From Pseudomonas karstica (GTDB lineage Bacteria; Pseudomonadota; Gammaproteobacteria; Pseudomonadales; Pseudomonadaceae): a stretch of DNA of 64,000 nt. The notes under the pieces were generated by a model, which ran no database searches, was not told the origin of the DNA, and was given only the letters and a program-made list of their open reading frames with translations. Location: contig NZ_WLYI01000004.1 in NCBI RefSeq assembly GCF_009707515.1, positions 62,001-126,000 on the forward strand, given 5' to 3'. The translations under genes were made by a program, and so were the position numbers. Shown in pieces: positions 1 to 7,927 of the stretch; positions within the stretch are counted from its first letter, which is position 1, and the number at the start of each line of letters is the position of its first letter.

Positions 1-95
1 GTTGGGGTTGACCGGGGATTTACCGGCACTGGCCAAGGCTTGAGTCGCTGGTGCAACATCTCGTAACGCCTGCGCTGAGTGTTCGGTTGAGAAGG

Positions 96-118
96 TAAAT
101 GTGAGTCCTTATCATTTG
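96..118. promoter_or_regulatory. Candidate Fur box upstream of the iron-binding protein gene
   Basis: Positions 98-116 read AATGTGAGTCCTTATCATT, which matches the common pseudomonad Fur-box form AATGAGAATCATTATCATT at 16 of 19 bases. It lies about 30 bp before the start of a ferric-iron binding protein gene. Repression by Fur-Fe(II) is inferred from the motif and its location. I could not identify a clear -35/-10 pair around it. Confidence 0.5.
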
Positions 119-147
119 CGCTCATTTCGCTACGAGAGACCGCACCC

Positions 148-1152
148 ATGTTGGTACCCAAGCGCCTCCTGAGTGCTCTGGCACTCACCCTTATCGGCAC
201 CACCACCGTACAGGCGGCCGATGAAGTTGTGGTCTACTCCTCGCGCATCGACGAACTGATCAAGCCCGTATTCGACGCCTACACCAAAAAGACCGGTGTG
301 CAAGTCAAGTTCATCACCGACAAGGAAGCGCCGCTGATGCAGCGGATCAAGGCCGAAGGTGAAAACGCCACCGCCGACCTGCTACTGACTGTCGACGCCG
401 GTAACCTCTGGCAGGCCGAGCAAATGGGCATCCTGCAGCCATTCACCTCCAAGGTGATCGACGCCAACATTCCCCTGCAATACCGCTCATCGGCCCACGC
501 CTGGACCGGCCTTAGCCTGCGGGCGCGGACCATCGCTTATTCCACTGACCGGGTGAAGCCAGGCGACCTGACCACCTATGAAGCCCTGGCTGACAAGCAA
601 TGGGAAGGCCGTTTGTGCCTGCGTACAGCCAAGAAGGTCTACAACCAGTCGTTGACCGCGACCTTGATCGAAACCCACGGTGCGGACAAAACCGAAGAAA
701 TCGTCAAGGGTTGGGTCAACAATCTGTCCACCGACGTGTTCTCCGATGACGTCTCCGTGTTGGAAGCCATCAACGCCGGGCAGTGTGATGTCGGTATCGT
801 CAATACGTACTACTACGGTCGCTTGCACAAGCAGAAGCCGGACCTGGCAGTCAAACTGTTCTGGCCGAACCAGGGCGACCGTGGGGTTCACGTCAACCTG
901 TCAGGCATCGGCCTGACCAAGTACGCACCGCACCCGGAAGCGGCGAAGGCCCTGGTTGAGTGGATGACCACGCCTGAGGCGCAGAAGATCTTTGCTGACG
1001 TGAACCAGGAGTTTCCAGCCAACCCGGCGGTAGAACCTTCAGAAGAAGTGAAGGGGTGGGGCAAATTCGTGGCCGACACCCTGCCGGTCGAAGTGGCCGG
1101 CAAACGTCAGGCTGAAGCCATTCGCCTGATGGATCGGGCTGGCTGGAACTAA
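148..1152 (+). CDS. Ferric-iron ABC transporter, periplasmic substrate-binding protein (FbpA/AfuA type)
   Basis: This 334-aa protein is the periplasmic binding component of a Fe(III) importer and delivers iron to the permease encoded next. A signal peptide covers residues 1-23 (charged KR start, hydrophobic core, VQA cleavage signal). The mature part is a family-1-like solute-binding fold. The run YYYG at residues 221-224 corresponds to the paired tyrosines that bind ferric iron in FbpA/FutA-type proteins. The ATG at 148 is the first plausible start and leads directly into the signal peptide. A Fur-like box lies just upstream. The permease gene follows after a repeat-containing gap of about 170 bp. 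PAO1 has the same pair beside gcvT. Iron specificity is inferred from the family and the Fur box. Confidence 0.9.
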   Translation: MLVPKRLLSALALTLIGTTTVQAADEVVVYSSRIDELIKPVFDAYTKKTGVQVKFITDKEAPLMQRIKAEGENATADLLLTVDAGNLWQAEQMGILQPFTSKVIDANIPLQYRSSAHAWTGLSLRARTIAYSTDRVKPGDLTTYEALADKQWEGRLCLRTAKKVYNQSLTATLIETHGADKTEEIVKGWVNNLSTDVFSDDVSVLEAINAGQCDVGIVNTYYYGRLHKQKPDLAVKLFWPNQGDRGVHVNLSGIGLTKYAPHPEAAKALVEWMTTPEAQKIFADVNQEFPANPAVEPSEEVKGWGKFVADTLPVEVAGKRQAEAIRLMDRAGWN

Positions 1153-1187
1153 GTCACCCGTTATACTGCGCCCCGTGTCTATGGGGT

Positions 1188-1303
1188 TGATCGTTCCCGC
1201 GCCCTGCGTGGGAATGCCGCCCTCAACGTTCTGCGTCGCGCTGTGAAGCGTGGCGCAGAACGTCACAGGTCGTGTGCCCACGCAGAGCGTGGGCACAATC
1301 ATT
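1188..1303. repeat. REP-like palindromic pair, family A (GATCGTTCCCACGC type), copy 1
   Basis: Two inverted elements flank a central segment: the left end reads TGATCGTTCCCGCGCC and the right end CACGCAGAGCGTGGGCAC. Related copies occur at 22710, 34112, 46491 and 61848. This copy separates the iron-binding protein gene from its permease and could fold in the mRNA between them. No RAYT transposase gene is present in the window. Confidence 0.8.
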
Positions 1304-1321
1304 TTTAGAGAGAGTTGTTTC

Positions 1322-2938
1322 TTGGCCCACCCCGCCCAACGCCGCTGGTACCTGCCGGTCTTCACCGTCGCCGCCCTGGTGCTGCTGCCGCTGAGCGTTC
1401 TGTTGCTGTCCTGGCAGACCATTGACCAACAGATCTGGTCCCACCTGTGGGACACCCAGATGCCACGCCTGCTGGGCAACACCCTGACCCTGGTGCTGGG
1501 CGTCGGCGTGGGTGTCACATTACTGGGCGTCAGCCTGGCCTGGCTGACCAGTCTTTGCGAATTCCCCGGTCGGCGTTGGTTGGACTGGGCGCTGATGTTG
1601 CCGTTTGCCATTCCTGCTTATGTCCTGGCGTTTGTCTTTGTCGGTCTGCTGGACTTCTCCGGGCCGGTGCAAACCCTGATGCGCGAATGGTTCGGTACGG
1701 GCTTGCGCCTGCCTCGTGTGCGGTCTACCAGCGGCGTGATCATCGTTTTGGTGCTGGTGTTCTACCCCTACGTCTACTTGTTGGCGCGTACGGCGTTTCT
1801 GGCTCAGGGAAAAGGCTTGATGGAAGCGGCGCGAGTGTTGGGGCAATCGCCATGGCAGGCCTTCTGGCGCGTGGCCTTGCCCATGGCGCGCCCCGCCATC
1901 GGCGCTGGCGTCGCGTTGGCACTGATGGAGACCCTGGCGGACTTCGGCGCAGTCTCGGTCTTCAATTTCGACACGTTCACTACCGCCATCTACAAGACCT
2001 GGTACGGCTTTTTCAGCCTTTCCAGCGCAGCGCAACTGGCGAGCCTATTGCTGTTGGTGGTGATGCTGGTGCTGTATGGCGAGCGTCGCGCCCGAGGCGC
2101 CAGCCGGCCCAGTAATGAGCGGCCTCGCGGCAAGGCGTTGTACCACCTGCATGGTTTCAAGGCGGCAGCGGCCAGTGGCTGGTGTGGCTTGGTCTTTGCC
2201 TGTGCCTTCGTGATTCCGATACTGCAACTGGTGGCCTGGTTCTGGCAGCGCGGCCGGTTCGACCTGGACGAGCGCTACGCCGGCCTGATCGTCCATACCC
2301 TCTACCTGGGAGGCATGGCCGCCCTGATCACCGTCAGTGTGGCGCTGGTGCTGGCGTTCGCCCACCGCCTGGCGCCCACCCGGGCCATTCGCTCCGGGAT
2401 CAGCCTGGCCAACCTGGGCTACGCCTTGCCGGGATCGGTGCTGGCCGTGTCGATCATGCTGGCGTTCAGCTACTTGGATCGTGAATTGGTGATCCCGCTG
2501 TCGGGATGGTTGGGTGGGGCCGGCAAGCCGCTGTTGCTGGGCAGTCTCTGGGCACTGTTATTGGCGTATTTGGTGCGATTCATGGCGGTAGCCTACGGCC
2601 CTTTGGAGAATAGCCTCGCGCGAATCCGGCCCTCTTTGCCGGAAGCGGCCCGCAGTCTGGGGGTGAGCGGTCCACGACTGTTTTTCAAAGTGTATCTGCC
2701 GCTGTTACTGCCCGGGACCTTGAGCGCGGCGCTGCTGGTATTTGTCGATGTGCTCAAGGAAATGCCTGCCACCCTGCTGATGCGCCCGTTTGGCTGGGAT
2801 ACGCTGGCAGTACGGATTTTTGAAATGACCAGTGAAGGGGAGTGGGCGCGGGCCTCGTTGCCGGCGCTGACGCTGGTGTTGGTGGGGCTGTTGCCCGTCG
2901 TCGGACTGATCCGACGTTCGGCTCAACGCATCGGTTAG
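1322..2938 (+). CDS. Ferric-iron ABC transporter permease (FbpB type, fused double permease)
   Basis: This is an inner-membrane permease of about 538 aa built from two homologous halves, each with about six hydrophobic helices. Each half has an EAA cytoplasmic loop that contacts the ATPase: EAARVLGQSPWQAF in the first and EAARSLGVSGPRLF in the second. I chose the TTG at 1322, preceded by the purine-rich AGAGAGAG seven bases upstream. The frame stays open back to 1250, but that region is the palindromic repeat and would add unrelated residues. It works with the upstream binding protein. No ATP-binding gene follows, since gcvT begins about 155 bp later, so the ATPase must come from elsewhere. 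Confidence 0.88.
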   Translation: MAHPAQRRWYLPVFTVAALVLLPLSVLLLSWQTIDQQIWSHLWDTQMPRLLGNTLTLVLGVGVGVTLLGVSLAWLTSLCEFPGRRWLDWALMLPFAIPAYVLAFVFVGLLDFSGPVQTLMREWFGTGLRLPRVRSTSGVIIVLVLVFYPYVYLLARTAFLAQGKGLMEAARVLGQSPWQAFWRVALPMARPAIGAGVALALMETLADFGAVSVFNFDTFTTAIYKTWYGFFSLSSAAQLASLLLLVVMLVLYGERRARGASRPSNERPRGKALYHLHGFKAAAASGWCGLVFACAFVIPILQLVAWFWQRGRFDLDERYAGLIVHTLYLGGMAALITVSVALVLAFAHRLAPTRAIRSGISLANLGYALPGSVLAVSIMLAFSYLDRELVIPLSGWLGGAGKPLLLGSLWALLLAYLVRFMAVAYGPLENSLARIRPSLPEAARSLGVSGPRLFFKVYLPLLLPGTLSAALLVFVDVLKEMPATLLMRPFGWDTLAVRIFEMTSEGEWARASLPALTLVLVGLLPVVGLIRRSAQRIG

Positions 2939-3093
2939 GTGTCAGTCCTACGGCTTGCGGCTACAATGCGCGGCATTCGGTGCGGTCCATCTTTCAGATC
3001 GGTGGCTGAACGTGGCTGCAGGCCTTGTATTTCAAGGTGTGTATCCCGAACGGCAACCGTCCGCATCTTCGCCACGCCCGGAAGGAGAAACCC

Positions 3094-4176
3094 ATGGGAC
3101 AGCGTACGCCTCTGTATGACCTGCATCTCGCCCTCGGCGCGAAAATGGTCGATTTTGGCGGTTGGGATATGCCTCTGCACTACGGCTCGCAGGTTGAAGA
3201 GCACCATCAGGTGCGACGTGACTGCGGTGTGTTCGATGTATCTCATATGACCGTGATCGATGTCACAGGCCCCCAGGCCAAGGAATGGCTCCAGCATTTG
3301 CTGGCCAATGATGTTGACCGTCTGCACGGCTGCGGCCGAGCGTTGTACAGCGCCATGCTCAACGAGCAGGGCTGCGTGGTGGACGACATGATTGTCTATC
3401 GCACTGAAAGCGGTTATCGGTTGGTGGTCAATGCCGCCACCCGCGACCAGGACATGGCATGGATGCAGGCTCAACTCGGCAACTATCAGGTGCAGCTCCA
3501 CGAGCGGTCCGAATTGGCCATGCTCGCTATTCAGGGCCCTCATGCCCGGCAAAAGATCGCCGAACTGGTGACCCAATCCCGCGCCACCTTGATTCATCAG
3601 CTCAAGCCCTTTGAAGGCCAGGCCGACGGCGATTGGTTCATTGCCCGCACCGGCTACACCGGCGAGGACGGCCTGGAAATTGTCTTGCCCGCAGATCAAG
3701 CCCCGGCGTTCTTCAACGATTTGGTTGGCGCTGGCATCTCGCCCATTGGCCTTGGCGCGCGCGACACCCTGAGGCTGGAGGCTGGCATGAACCTCTATGG
3801 CCAGGATATTCACCTGGCCGTGTCGCCGTTGGCGGCCAATATGGCCTGGAGCATCGCCTGGGAACCTGCCAGCCGCGACTTCATCGGCCGCGCCGCCCTG
3901 GAAGCGGAGCGGGCGGCGGGGGTGAAGCTCAAGTTGGTGGGGCTGGTGCTGGAAGAGCGCGGGGTTTTACGTGCTCACCAGGTGGTTCGTATCGCCAATG
4001 TTGGCGAAGGAGAGATCACCAGTGGTAGTTTCTCTCCCACGCTGAGCAAATCCATTGCCCTGGCGCGTGTACCGACGGCGACTGCCGATCGGGCCGAAGT
4101 GGAAATCCGCGGCAAGTGGTACCCGGTTCGAGTGGTCAAGCCGACCTTCGTGCGCCATGGCAAAACCTTGATCTAA
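3094..4176 (+). CDS. gcvT: Glycine cleavage system T protein (aminomethyltransferase)
   Basis: GcvT transfers the methylene carbon from the aminomethyl-lipoyl H protein to tetrahydrofolate and releases ammonia. The 360-aa product begins MGQRTPLYDLH and has the family core: VDFGGWDMPLHYGSQVEEH near the N-terminus, the folate-pocket region RTGYTGEDG, and LGARDTLRLEAGMNLYG. The ATG at 3094 has a strong AAGGAGAAA ribosome-binding site. The frame is open back to 3025, but that extension lacks family similarity. gcvH follows 52 bp downstream and is probably co-transcribed. A candidate -10 (TACAAT) lies near 2962. I saw no glycine riboswitch in the leader. Confidence 0.97.
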   Translation: MGQRTPLYDLHLALGAKMVDFGGWDMPLHYGSQVEEHHQVRRDCGVFDVSHMTVIDVTGPQAKEWLQHLLANDVDRLHGCGRALYSAMLNEQGCVVDDMIVYRTESGYRLVVNAATRDQDMAWMQAQLGNYQVQLHERSELAMLAIQGPHARQKIAELVTQSRATLIHQLKPFEGQADGDWFIARTGYTGEDGLEIVLPADQAPAFFNDLVGAGISPIGLGARDTLRLEAGMNLYGQDIHLAVSPLAANMAWSIAWEPASRDFIGRAALEAERAAGVKLKLVGLVLEERGVLRAHQVVRIANVGEGEITSGSFSPTLSKSIALARVPTATADRAEVEIRGKWYPVRVVKPTFVRHGKTLI

Positions 4177-4228
4177 TCTTTTCCGGCGGGCCAATGGCCG
4201 CTGACATTTCTTCTTGAGGACACAGACT

Positions 4229-4612
4229 ATGAGCAATATCCCTGCCGACCTGCGTTTTGCCGAAAGTCACGAATGGGCCCGTTTGGAAGCCGATGGCACC
4301 GTGACCGTCGGGATCTCGGACCATGCCCAGGAAGCATTGGGGGATGTGGTGTTCGTTGAGTTGACCGAAGTCGGCAACGTGTTTGAGGCGACTCAGCAGG
4401 CCGGCGTGGTTGAATCGGTGAAGGCCGCTTCGGATATCTACTCGCCCATTGCTGGCGAAGTGATCGCGGTGAACGAAGCCTTGAGCGGTGAGCCAGAGCT
4501 GTTGAACTCCGACCCTTACGGCGCCTGGATCTTCAAGCTCAAGCCAAGCAACCCGGCTGAGCTGGAAAAACTGCTGGACGCTGCCGGTTACAAGGCTGCC
4601 ATCGGCGAGTGA
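4229..4612 (+). CDS. gcvH: Glycine cleavage system H protein (lipoyl carrier)
   Basis: This 127-aa lipoyl carrier shuttles the aminomethyl group between the P, T and L proteins. The lipoylation lysine lies in [16 protein letters not shown], about residue 65, in the usual context. The C-terminal helix region with [16 protein letters not shown] is also typical. The ATG at 4229 follows TTGAGGA. Family length is about 125-130 aa, so the gene is intact. It is downstream of gcvT. The next gene is convergent and unrelated, so gcvP is absent from this cluster. A 12-bp perfect hairpin follows the stop codon. Confidence 0.97.
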   Translation: MSNIPADLRFAESHEWARLEADGTVTVGISDHAQEALGDVVFVELTEVGNVFEATQQAGVVESVKAASDIYSPIAGEVIAVNEALSGEPELLNSDPYGAWIFKLKPSNPAELEKLLDAAGYKAAIGE

Positions 4613-4618
4613 TCCTGC

Positions 4619-4645
4619 TGCGGGAGCCGGCAACCGGCTCCCGCA
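4619..4645. terminator. Hairpin after gcvH, between convergent genes
   Basis: TGCGGGAGCCGG at 4619-4630 pairs perfectly with CCGGCTCCCGCA at 4634-4645 around a 3-nt loop. No real T-run follows on either strand, so this is a stable 3'-end hairpin rather than a classical intrinsic terminator. It could serve gcvH and the convergent aminotransferase gene. Confidence 0.55.
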
Positions 4646-4654
4646 AAAGTTTGA

Positions 4655-5794
4655 TCAGCGCTTCAATACCGCTTTTACCGCAGCTACCGCTCGCTCCACA
4701 TCCGCCTTGGTCATCGCCGTAAACATCGGCAACGACACAATCAAACGCCCGACTTTTTCCGCCACCGGGAACATGCCTTCCTTGAACCCCTGTGCCCGAT
4801 ACAGGCTCAGCAGGTGAATAGGCGGGTAGTGATAGCCAATGCCTACGCCATGGGCCTGCATCTGCTCCATGAAGGTGGCGCGGGCCGGCAGCCCGTCCTG
4901 ACGCTCCGGCAACACCAGTTGAAACAGGTGCCAGTTGCTGTTTGCGAAATCCGCGGGCGGTAGTTGCGCACCGTACTTCGCTTCAAAATCGCTGCCCAAG
5001 CACTCGAAATAATGCTGGGCCAGTGCCTGGCGATGGGCAGTGATTGTCTCGATGTGGGCAAACTGACCCAGGCCGATGGCTGCCGCAATGTCGGTCATAT
5101 TGAATTTGCCGCCCAGGACGTCTACATCCAGGCCGTCGAAACCGCTGCGGGTGACGCCTTGCAGACGATACTTTTCCGCCAGGCGTGCCTCTTCGGCATT
5201 GTTCAACACCAGGCAGCCGCCTTCAGAGGATGTGACGTTCTTGTTGGCCTGGAAACTGAACGACACAAAATCGCCGGAGGCACCGATGCGCTTGCCATTC
5301 CAGGTGGAACCCAGGGCTTGGGCGGCGTCTTCGACGACACGCAGGTTGTACTTGTTGGCCAGTGCATAAAGCATTGGCATGTCCAGCGGCAGGCCTGCCA
5401 GGTACACCGCAATGATCGCCTTGGTGCGGGGTGTGATGGCCGCCTCAACCTGGGCCAGGTCGATATTGCGGGTCACCGGGTCGATATCGGCAAACACTGG
5501 CGTGGCGCCTACTTCGAGAATAACGTTGGCGGTGGCGACCCAAGAGATCGGTGTGGTGATCACTTCGTCTCCTGGCCCGATGCCTGCGATGCGCAAGGCA
5601 ATCTCCATGGTGCAGGTGCCCGAGTTGAAGGTACGCACCAGCCTGCCGCCAAAATACTCCGACAACTGCGCTTCGAACGCCTGTACTTTCGGCCCGCTGG
5701 TGATCCAGCCAGAGCGCAGCACATCACCGACCGCCGAGATGGTGGCTTCATCAATGACAGGTTTGGAAAACGGCAGAAAAGGCAGTGGACTCAT
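4655..5794 (-). CDS. DegT/DnrJ/EryC1/StrS family PLP-dependent aminotransferase
   Basis: This product of about 379 aa is a sugar-aminotransferase-type enzyme that would transaminate a nucleotide-linked keto sugar. The N-terminal FSKPVIDEATISAVGDVL and SGWITSGPKV are typical of the ArnB/DegT group. The PLP lysine is in the SFQANKNVTSSEGG segment, and VVEDAAQALG gives the cofactor-binding aspartate. I chose the internal ATG at 5794 (MSPLPFLPFSKP), where family homology begins, rather than 5863. No glycosyltransferase, epimerase or other sugar-nucleotide gene is nearby, so the substrate cannot be read from context. It resembles ArnB, but the rest of an arn operon is missing. It is convergent with gcvH. 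Confidence 0.85.
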   Translation of the reverse strand: MSPLPFLPFSKPVIDEATISAVGDVLRSGWITSGPKVQAFEAQLSEYFGGRLVRTFNSGTCTMEIALRIAGIGPGDEVITTPISWVATANVILEVGATPVFADIDPVTRNIDLAQVEAAITPRTKAIIAVYLAGLPLDMPMLYALANKYNLRVVEDAAQALGSTWNGKRIGASGDFVSFSFQANKNVTSSEGGCLVLNNAEEARLAEKYRLQGVTRSGFDGLDVDVLGGKFNMTDIAAAIGLGQFAHIETITAHRQALAQHYFECLGSDFEAKYGAQLPPADFANSNWHLFQLVLPERQDGLPARATFMEQMQAHGVGIGYHYPPIHLLSLYRAQGFKEGMFPVAEKVGRLIVSLPMFTAMTKADVERAVAAVKAVLKR

Positions 5795-5916
5795 GACGAT
5801 GAAGGCATCCATTTCAGATAGGCGATGAGTAAAGAGGCACATCAATGCCGGGCATGATTGCACGAAGCGACTGAATATAGCCTGTCGCCTGTGAACTAAT
5901 CGTCATCCTGCGGGCA

Positions 5917-5947
5917 AAAAAAGCCGCTATTGAAAGCGGCATTTTTT
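5917..5947 (-). terminator. Intrinsic terminator downstream of the DUF2388 gene
   Basis: GCCGCT (5923-5928) and AGCGGC (5935-5940) form a hairpin flanked by an A-run on one side and a T-run on the other. Read on the minus strand it gives a stem followed by a run of seven T residues, just after the stop at 5960. The symmetric flanks could make it act in both directions. Confidence 0.8.
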
Positions 5948-5959
5948 CATGAGGCGATT

Positions 5960-6277
5960 TTACTCGGAGGCAATGGCGTTTTTCGCCAGGATGGCATTGG
6001 CCAACTCCATGTCGGTGGCTTTCATGCCTGGGTTGTCGGCTCGCACCTTCTGCATGGCCGCTTCCAGGTATGGGCCCCGGATCCCGCCGTCGCTGGCAAC
6101 GAAGCTGCCGGCGTCGTCTTGGGCGGCGACCACCAGTTTGTGGTCTTTGAAGGTCAGGTAAGTCGAGCCAGTGGTGGCGCCGGACGAAATTACGTTACGC
6201 CAGAAACTGTCGGCCATGGCTGAACCGACAGGAAGGGATAGCACGGCAAGGGTTGCGACAGCATATTTGAGACGCAT
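5960..6277 (-). CDS. DUF2388 domain-containing small secreted protein
   Basis: This 105-aa protein is of a pseudomonad family of unknown function. A signal peptide covers residues 1-22 (MRLKYAVATLAVLSLPVGSAMA, shown only to mark it, with cleavage after AMA). The short mature domain has SSGATTGSTYLTF, then DDAGSFVASDG, and ends in a helix rich in A, N and K. I took the ATG at 6277 because it starts the signal peptide; the frame extends to 6340 without homology. It is probably periplasmic and monocistronic, with its own terminator. I cannot assign a biochemical role. Confidence 0.75.
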   Translation of the reverse strand: MRLKYAVATLAVLSLPVGSAMADSFWRNVISSGATTGSTYLTFKDHKLVVAAQDDAGSFVASDGGIRGPYLEAAMQKVRADNPGMKATDMELANAILAKNAIASE

Positions 6278-6346
6278 GATGGGTGACTCCGACTGGGTTA
6301 TCTGAACGGTTTGATTATAGATAACCCAGGCTAGTTCCATGGACGA

Positions 6347-6793
6347 CTAAACAGTTTCGACTTGCAATATCACGCCGTTTTGACCAATGACCCGGACGTG
6401 AGCGCCTATAGGCGCGTCAGGACCTGTCACCATCCATACGCCATCGCCGACTTTTATCTTTCCTCGGCCCTCGATAATCGCCTGATGCACCACAAAGGTG
6501 CGTCCGACCAGCTCCGAGCCACGCATGTTCAATCCCGGCTGATCGCTGACCTTGGCGCTACTGCGCTGGCGCCTCCACCAATACACGGCCGTCAGGATCG
6601 ACAGCACGGCGAACAACAGCAATTGCCACTCCAGCCCAAGTCCCGGAATCAGGAACTTGATGACGCCCACTGCTGCTGCCGCAATACCCATCCACAACAG
6701 GTAGCCGCCGGTCCCGAACACTTCAAGGATCAGCAGCACGGTGCCCAATGCCAACCAGTCCCAGAACGACAGATGCTGCAGGAATTCCCACAT
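6347..6793 (-). CDS. NfeD-family membrane protein (SPFH partner)
   Basis: The product is 148 aa. Three hydrophobic segments fall roughly at residues 10-65, with a glycine-rich turn EVFGTGGYLLWMG. A C-terminal soluble OB-fold follows from about residue 90 (GSELVGRTFVVHQAI, then GDGVWMVTGPDAPIG). Such short NfeD proteins are encoded beside stomatin-like SPFH proteins and are thought to organise membrane microdomains or to link to membrane proteolysis. The start at 6793 lies 10 bp after the stop of the SPFH gene, so the two form an operon. No serine-protease domain is fused, unlike long NfeD proteins. Confidence 0.88.
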   Translation of the reverse strand: MWEFLQHLSFWDWLALGTVLLILEVFGTGGYLLWMGIAAAAVGVIKFLIPGLGLEWQLLLFAVLSILTAVYWWRRQRSSAKVSDQPGLNMRGSELVGRTFVVHQAIIEGRGKIKVGDGVWMVTGPDAPIGAHVRVIGQNGVILQVETV

Positions 6794-6803
6794 GGCGGGT
6801 GCC

Positions 6804-7724
6804 TCAGGCTTTCTTGTTGTCGAAGGTTGCCTTGACGATCTCGCCAATGCCGCCCACTGCGCCGATCACCTGGCTGGCTTCCAACGGCATCAGGATCACT
6901 TTGCTGTTATTGGCCGAGGCCAGCTTGCCCAGGGCGTCAATGTACTTCTGGGCAACGAAGTAGTTCACGGCCTGTACGTTACCGCTGGCGATTGCCTCGG
7001 ACACCACCTGGGTGGCTCGGGCTTCAGCTTCCGCCTGGCGTTCACGGGCTTCAGACTCAAGGAACGCTGCCTGGCGGCTACCTTCAGCTTCAAGAATCTG
7101 CGCCTGTTTCTTGCCTTCGGCGGTCAGGATGGCCGAGGCCCGCAGGCCTTCGGCTTCCAGGATCTGGGCGCGCTTGATCCGCTCGGCCTTCATCTGGCCA
7201 GACATGGCCGCCATCAGATCGGCCGGCGGGCTGATGTCCTTGATCTCGATACGGGTGATCTTGATACCCCATGGTGCGGTTGCTTCATCGACAGTGCGCA
7301 GCAGCTTCTCGTTGATACCGTCACGCTGGCTGAGCATCGCATCCAGCTCCATGGAGCCGAGCACGGTACGGATGTTGGTTTGCAGCAGGTTGCGGATGGC
7401 ATGTTCGAGGTTGTTTACTTCATAGGCGGCCTGGGCGGTGTTGACGACCTGGAAGAAACACACGGCATCGATCTGCACCGTAGCGTTGTCGGCAGTGATC
7501 ACTTCCTGGGGTGGAATATCCAGCACGCTTTCCATCACGTTGATCTTGCGACCGATACGGTCCATGACCGGAATGATGATGTTCAGGCCTGGCTTGAGCG
7601 TGTTGGTGTAGCGGCCGAAGCGCTCGACCGTCCACTGGTAGCCCTGTGGTACGACCTTGAAACCCATGAAGAGGATGGCGACGGCCAAGCCTACAAAAAG
7701 AAGCAGTACGGTTCCGATCTGCAT
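6804..7724 (-). CDS. SPFH/band 7 (stomatin-like) membrane protein, QmcA family
   Basis: This 306-aa protein has one N-terminal membrane segment (residues 4-24). Then come the band 7 domain ([22 protein letters not shown] onward, abbreviated here) and a long Ala/Glu-rich coiled coil at about residues 190-250 with repeated [21 protein letters not shown] heptads. The C-terminal region is [17 protein letters not shown]. These proteins form large oligomeric rings in the inner membrane and in E. coli (QmcA, HflKC) influence membrane proteolysis. It is the first gene of a two-gene operon with the NfeD protein. A 200-bp non-coding gap precedes it. Confidence 0.92.
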   Translation of the reverse strand: MQIGTVLLLFVGLAVAILFMGFKVVPQGYQWTVERFGRYTNTLKPGLNIIIPVMDRIGRKINVMESVLDIPPQEVITADNATVQIDAVCFFQVVNTAQAAYEVNNLEHAIRNLLQTNIRTVLGSMELDAMLSQRDGINEKLLRTVDEATAPWGIKITRIEIKDISPPADLMAAMSGQMKAERIKRAQILEAEGLRASAILTAEGKKQAQILEAEGSRQAAFLESEARERQAEAEARATQVVSEAIASGNVQAVNYFVAQKYIDALGKLASANNSKVILMPLEASQVIGAVGGIGEIVKATFDNKKA

Positions 7725-7844
7725 AACGATTCCTTGTCTGGTGATGACATTGAAGCTAGGTTTGCCTGATTGTAACGGGCTTGCCAGAGATAAGAACGGT
7801 TTACTCTGTGTACAAATAAGGGCTGGGGCCGCATCAAGCCGTTT

Positions 7845-7863
7845 GAGGGCCGCCGACGCCCTC
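7845..7863. terminator. Weak hairpin in the gap between the GspE-type and SPFH genes
   Basis: GAGGGC (7845-7850) pairs with GCCCTC (7858-7863) around a 7-nt loop. It lies downstream of the minus-strand ATPase gene, whose stop is at 7928. No T-run follows, so its function as a terminator is uncertain. The rest of the 203-bp gap (7725-7927) shows no other feature. Confidence 0.3.
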
Positions 7864-7927
7864 TACGTCGTGCATTCACTGAGCCTGCGCTCGTCCTGCC
7901 GATTAAGTGTGCTGATGTTGCCATGCT

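Noticed and set aside
2939..3093. A glycine riboswitch before gcvT
   Set aside because: The characteristic tandem aptamer motifs were not seen in the 155-bp leader, which only holds a possible -10 and the ribosome-binding site.
7691..7924. A 77-codon minus-strand frame upstream of the SPFH gene
   Set aside because: It overlaps the start of the SPFH gene in another frame, has an arginine-rich low-complexity start and no homology.
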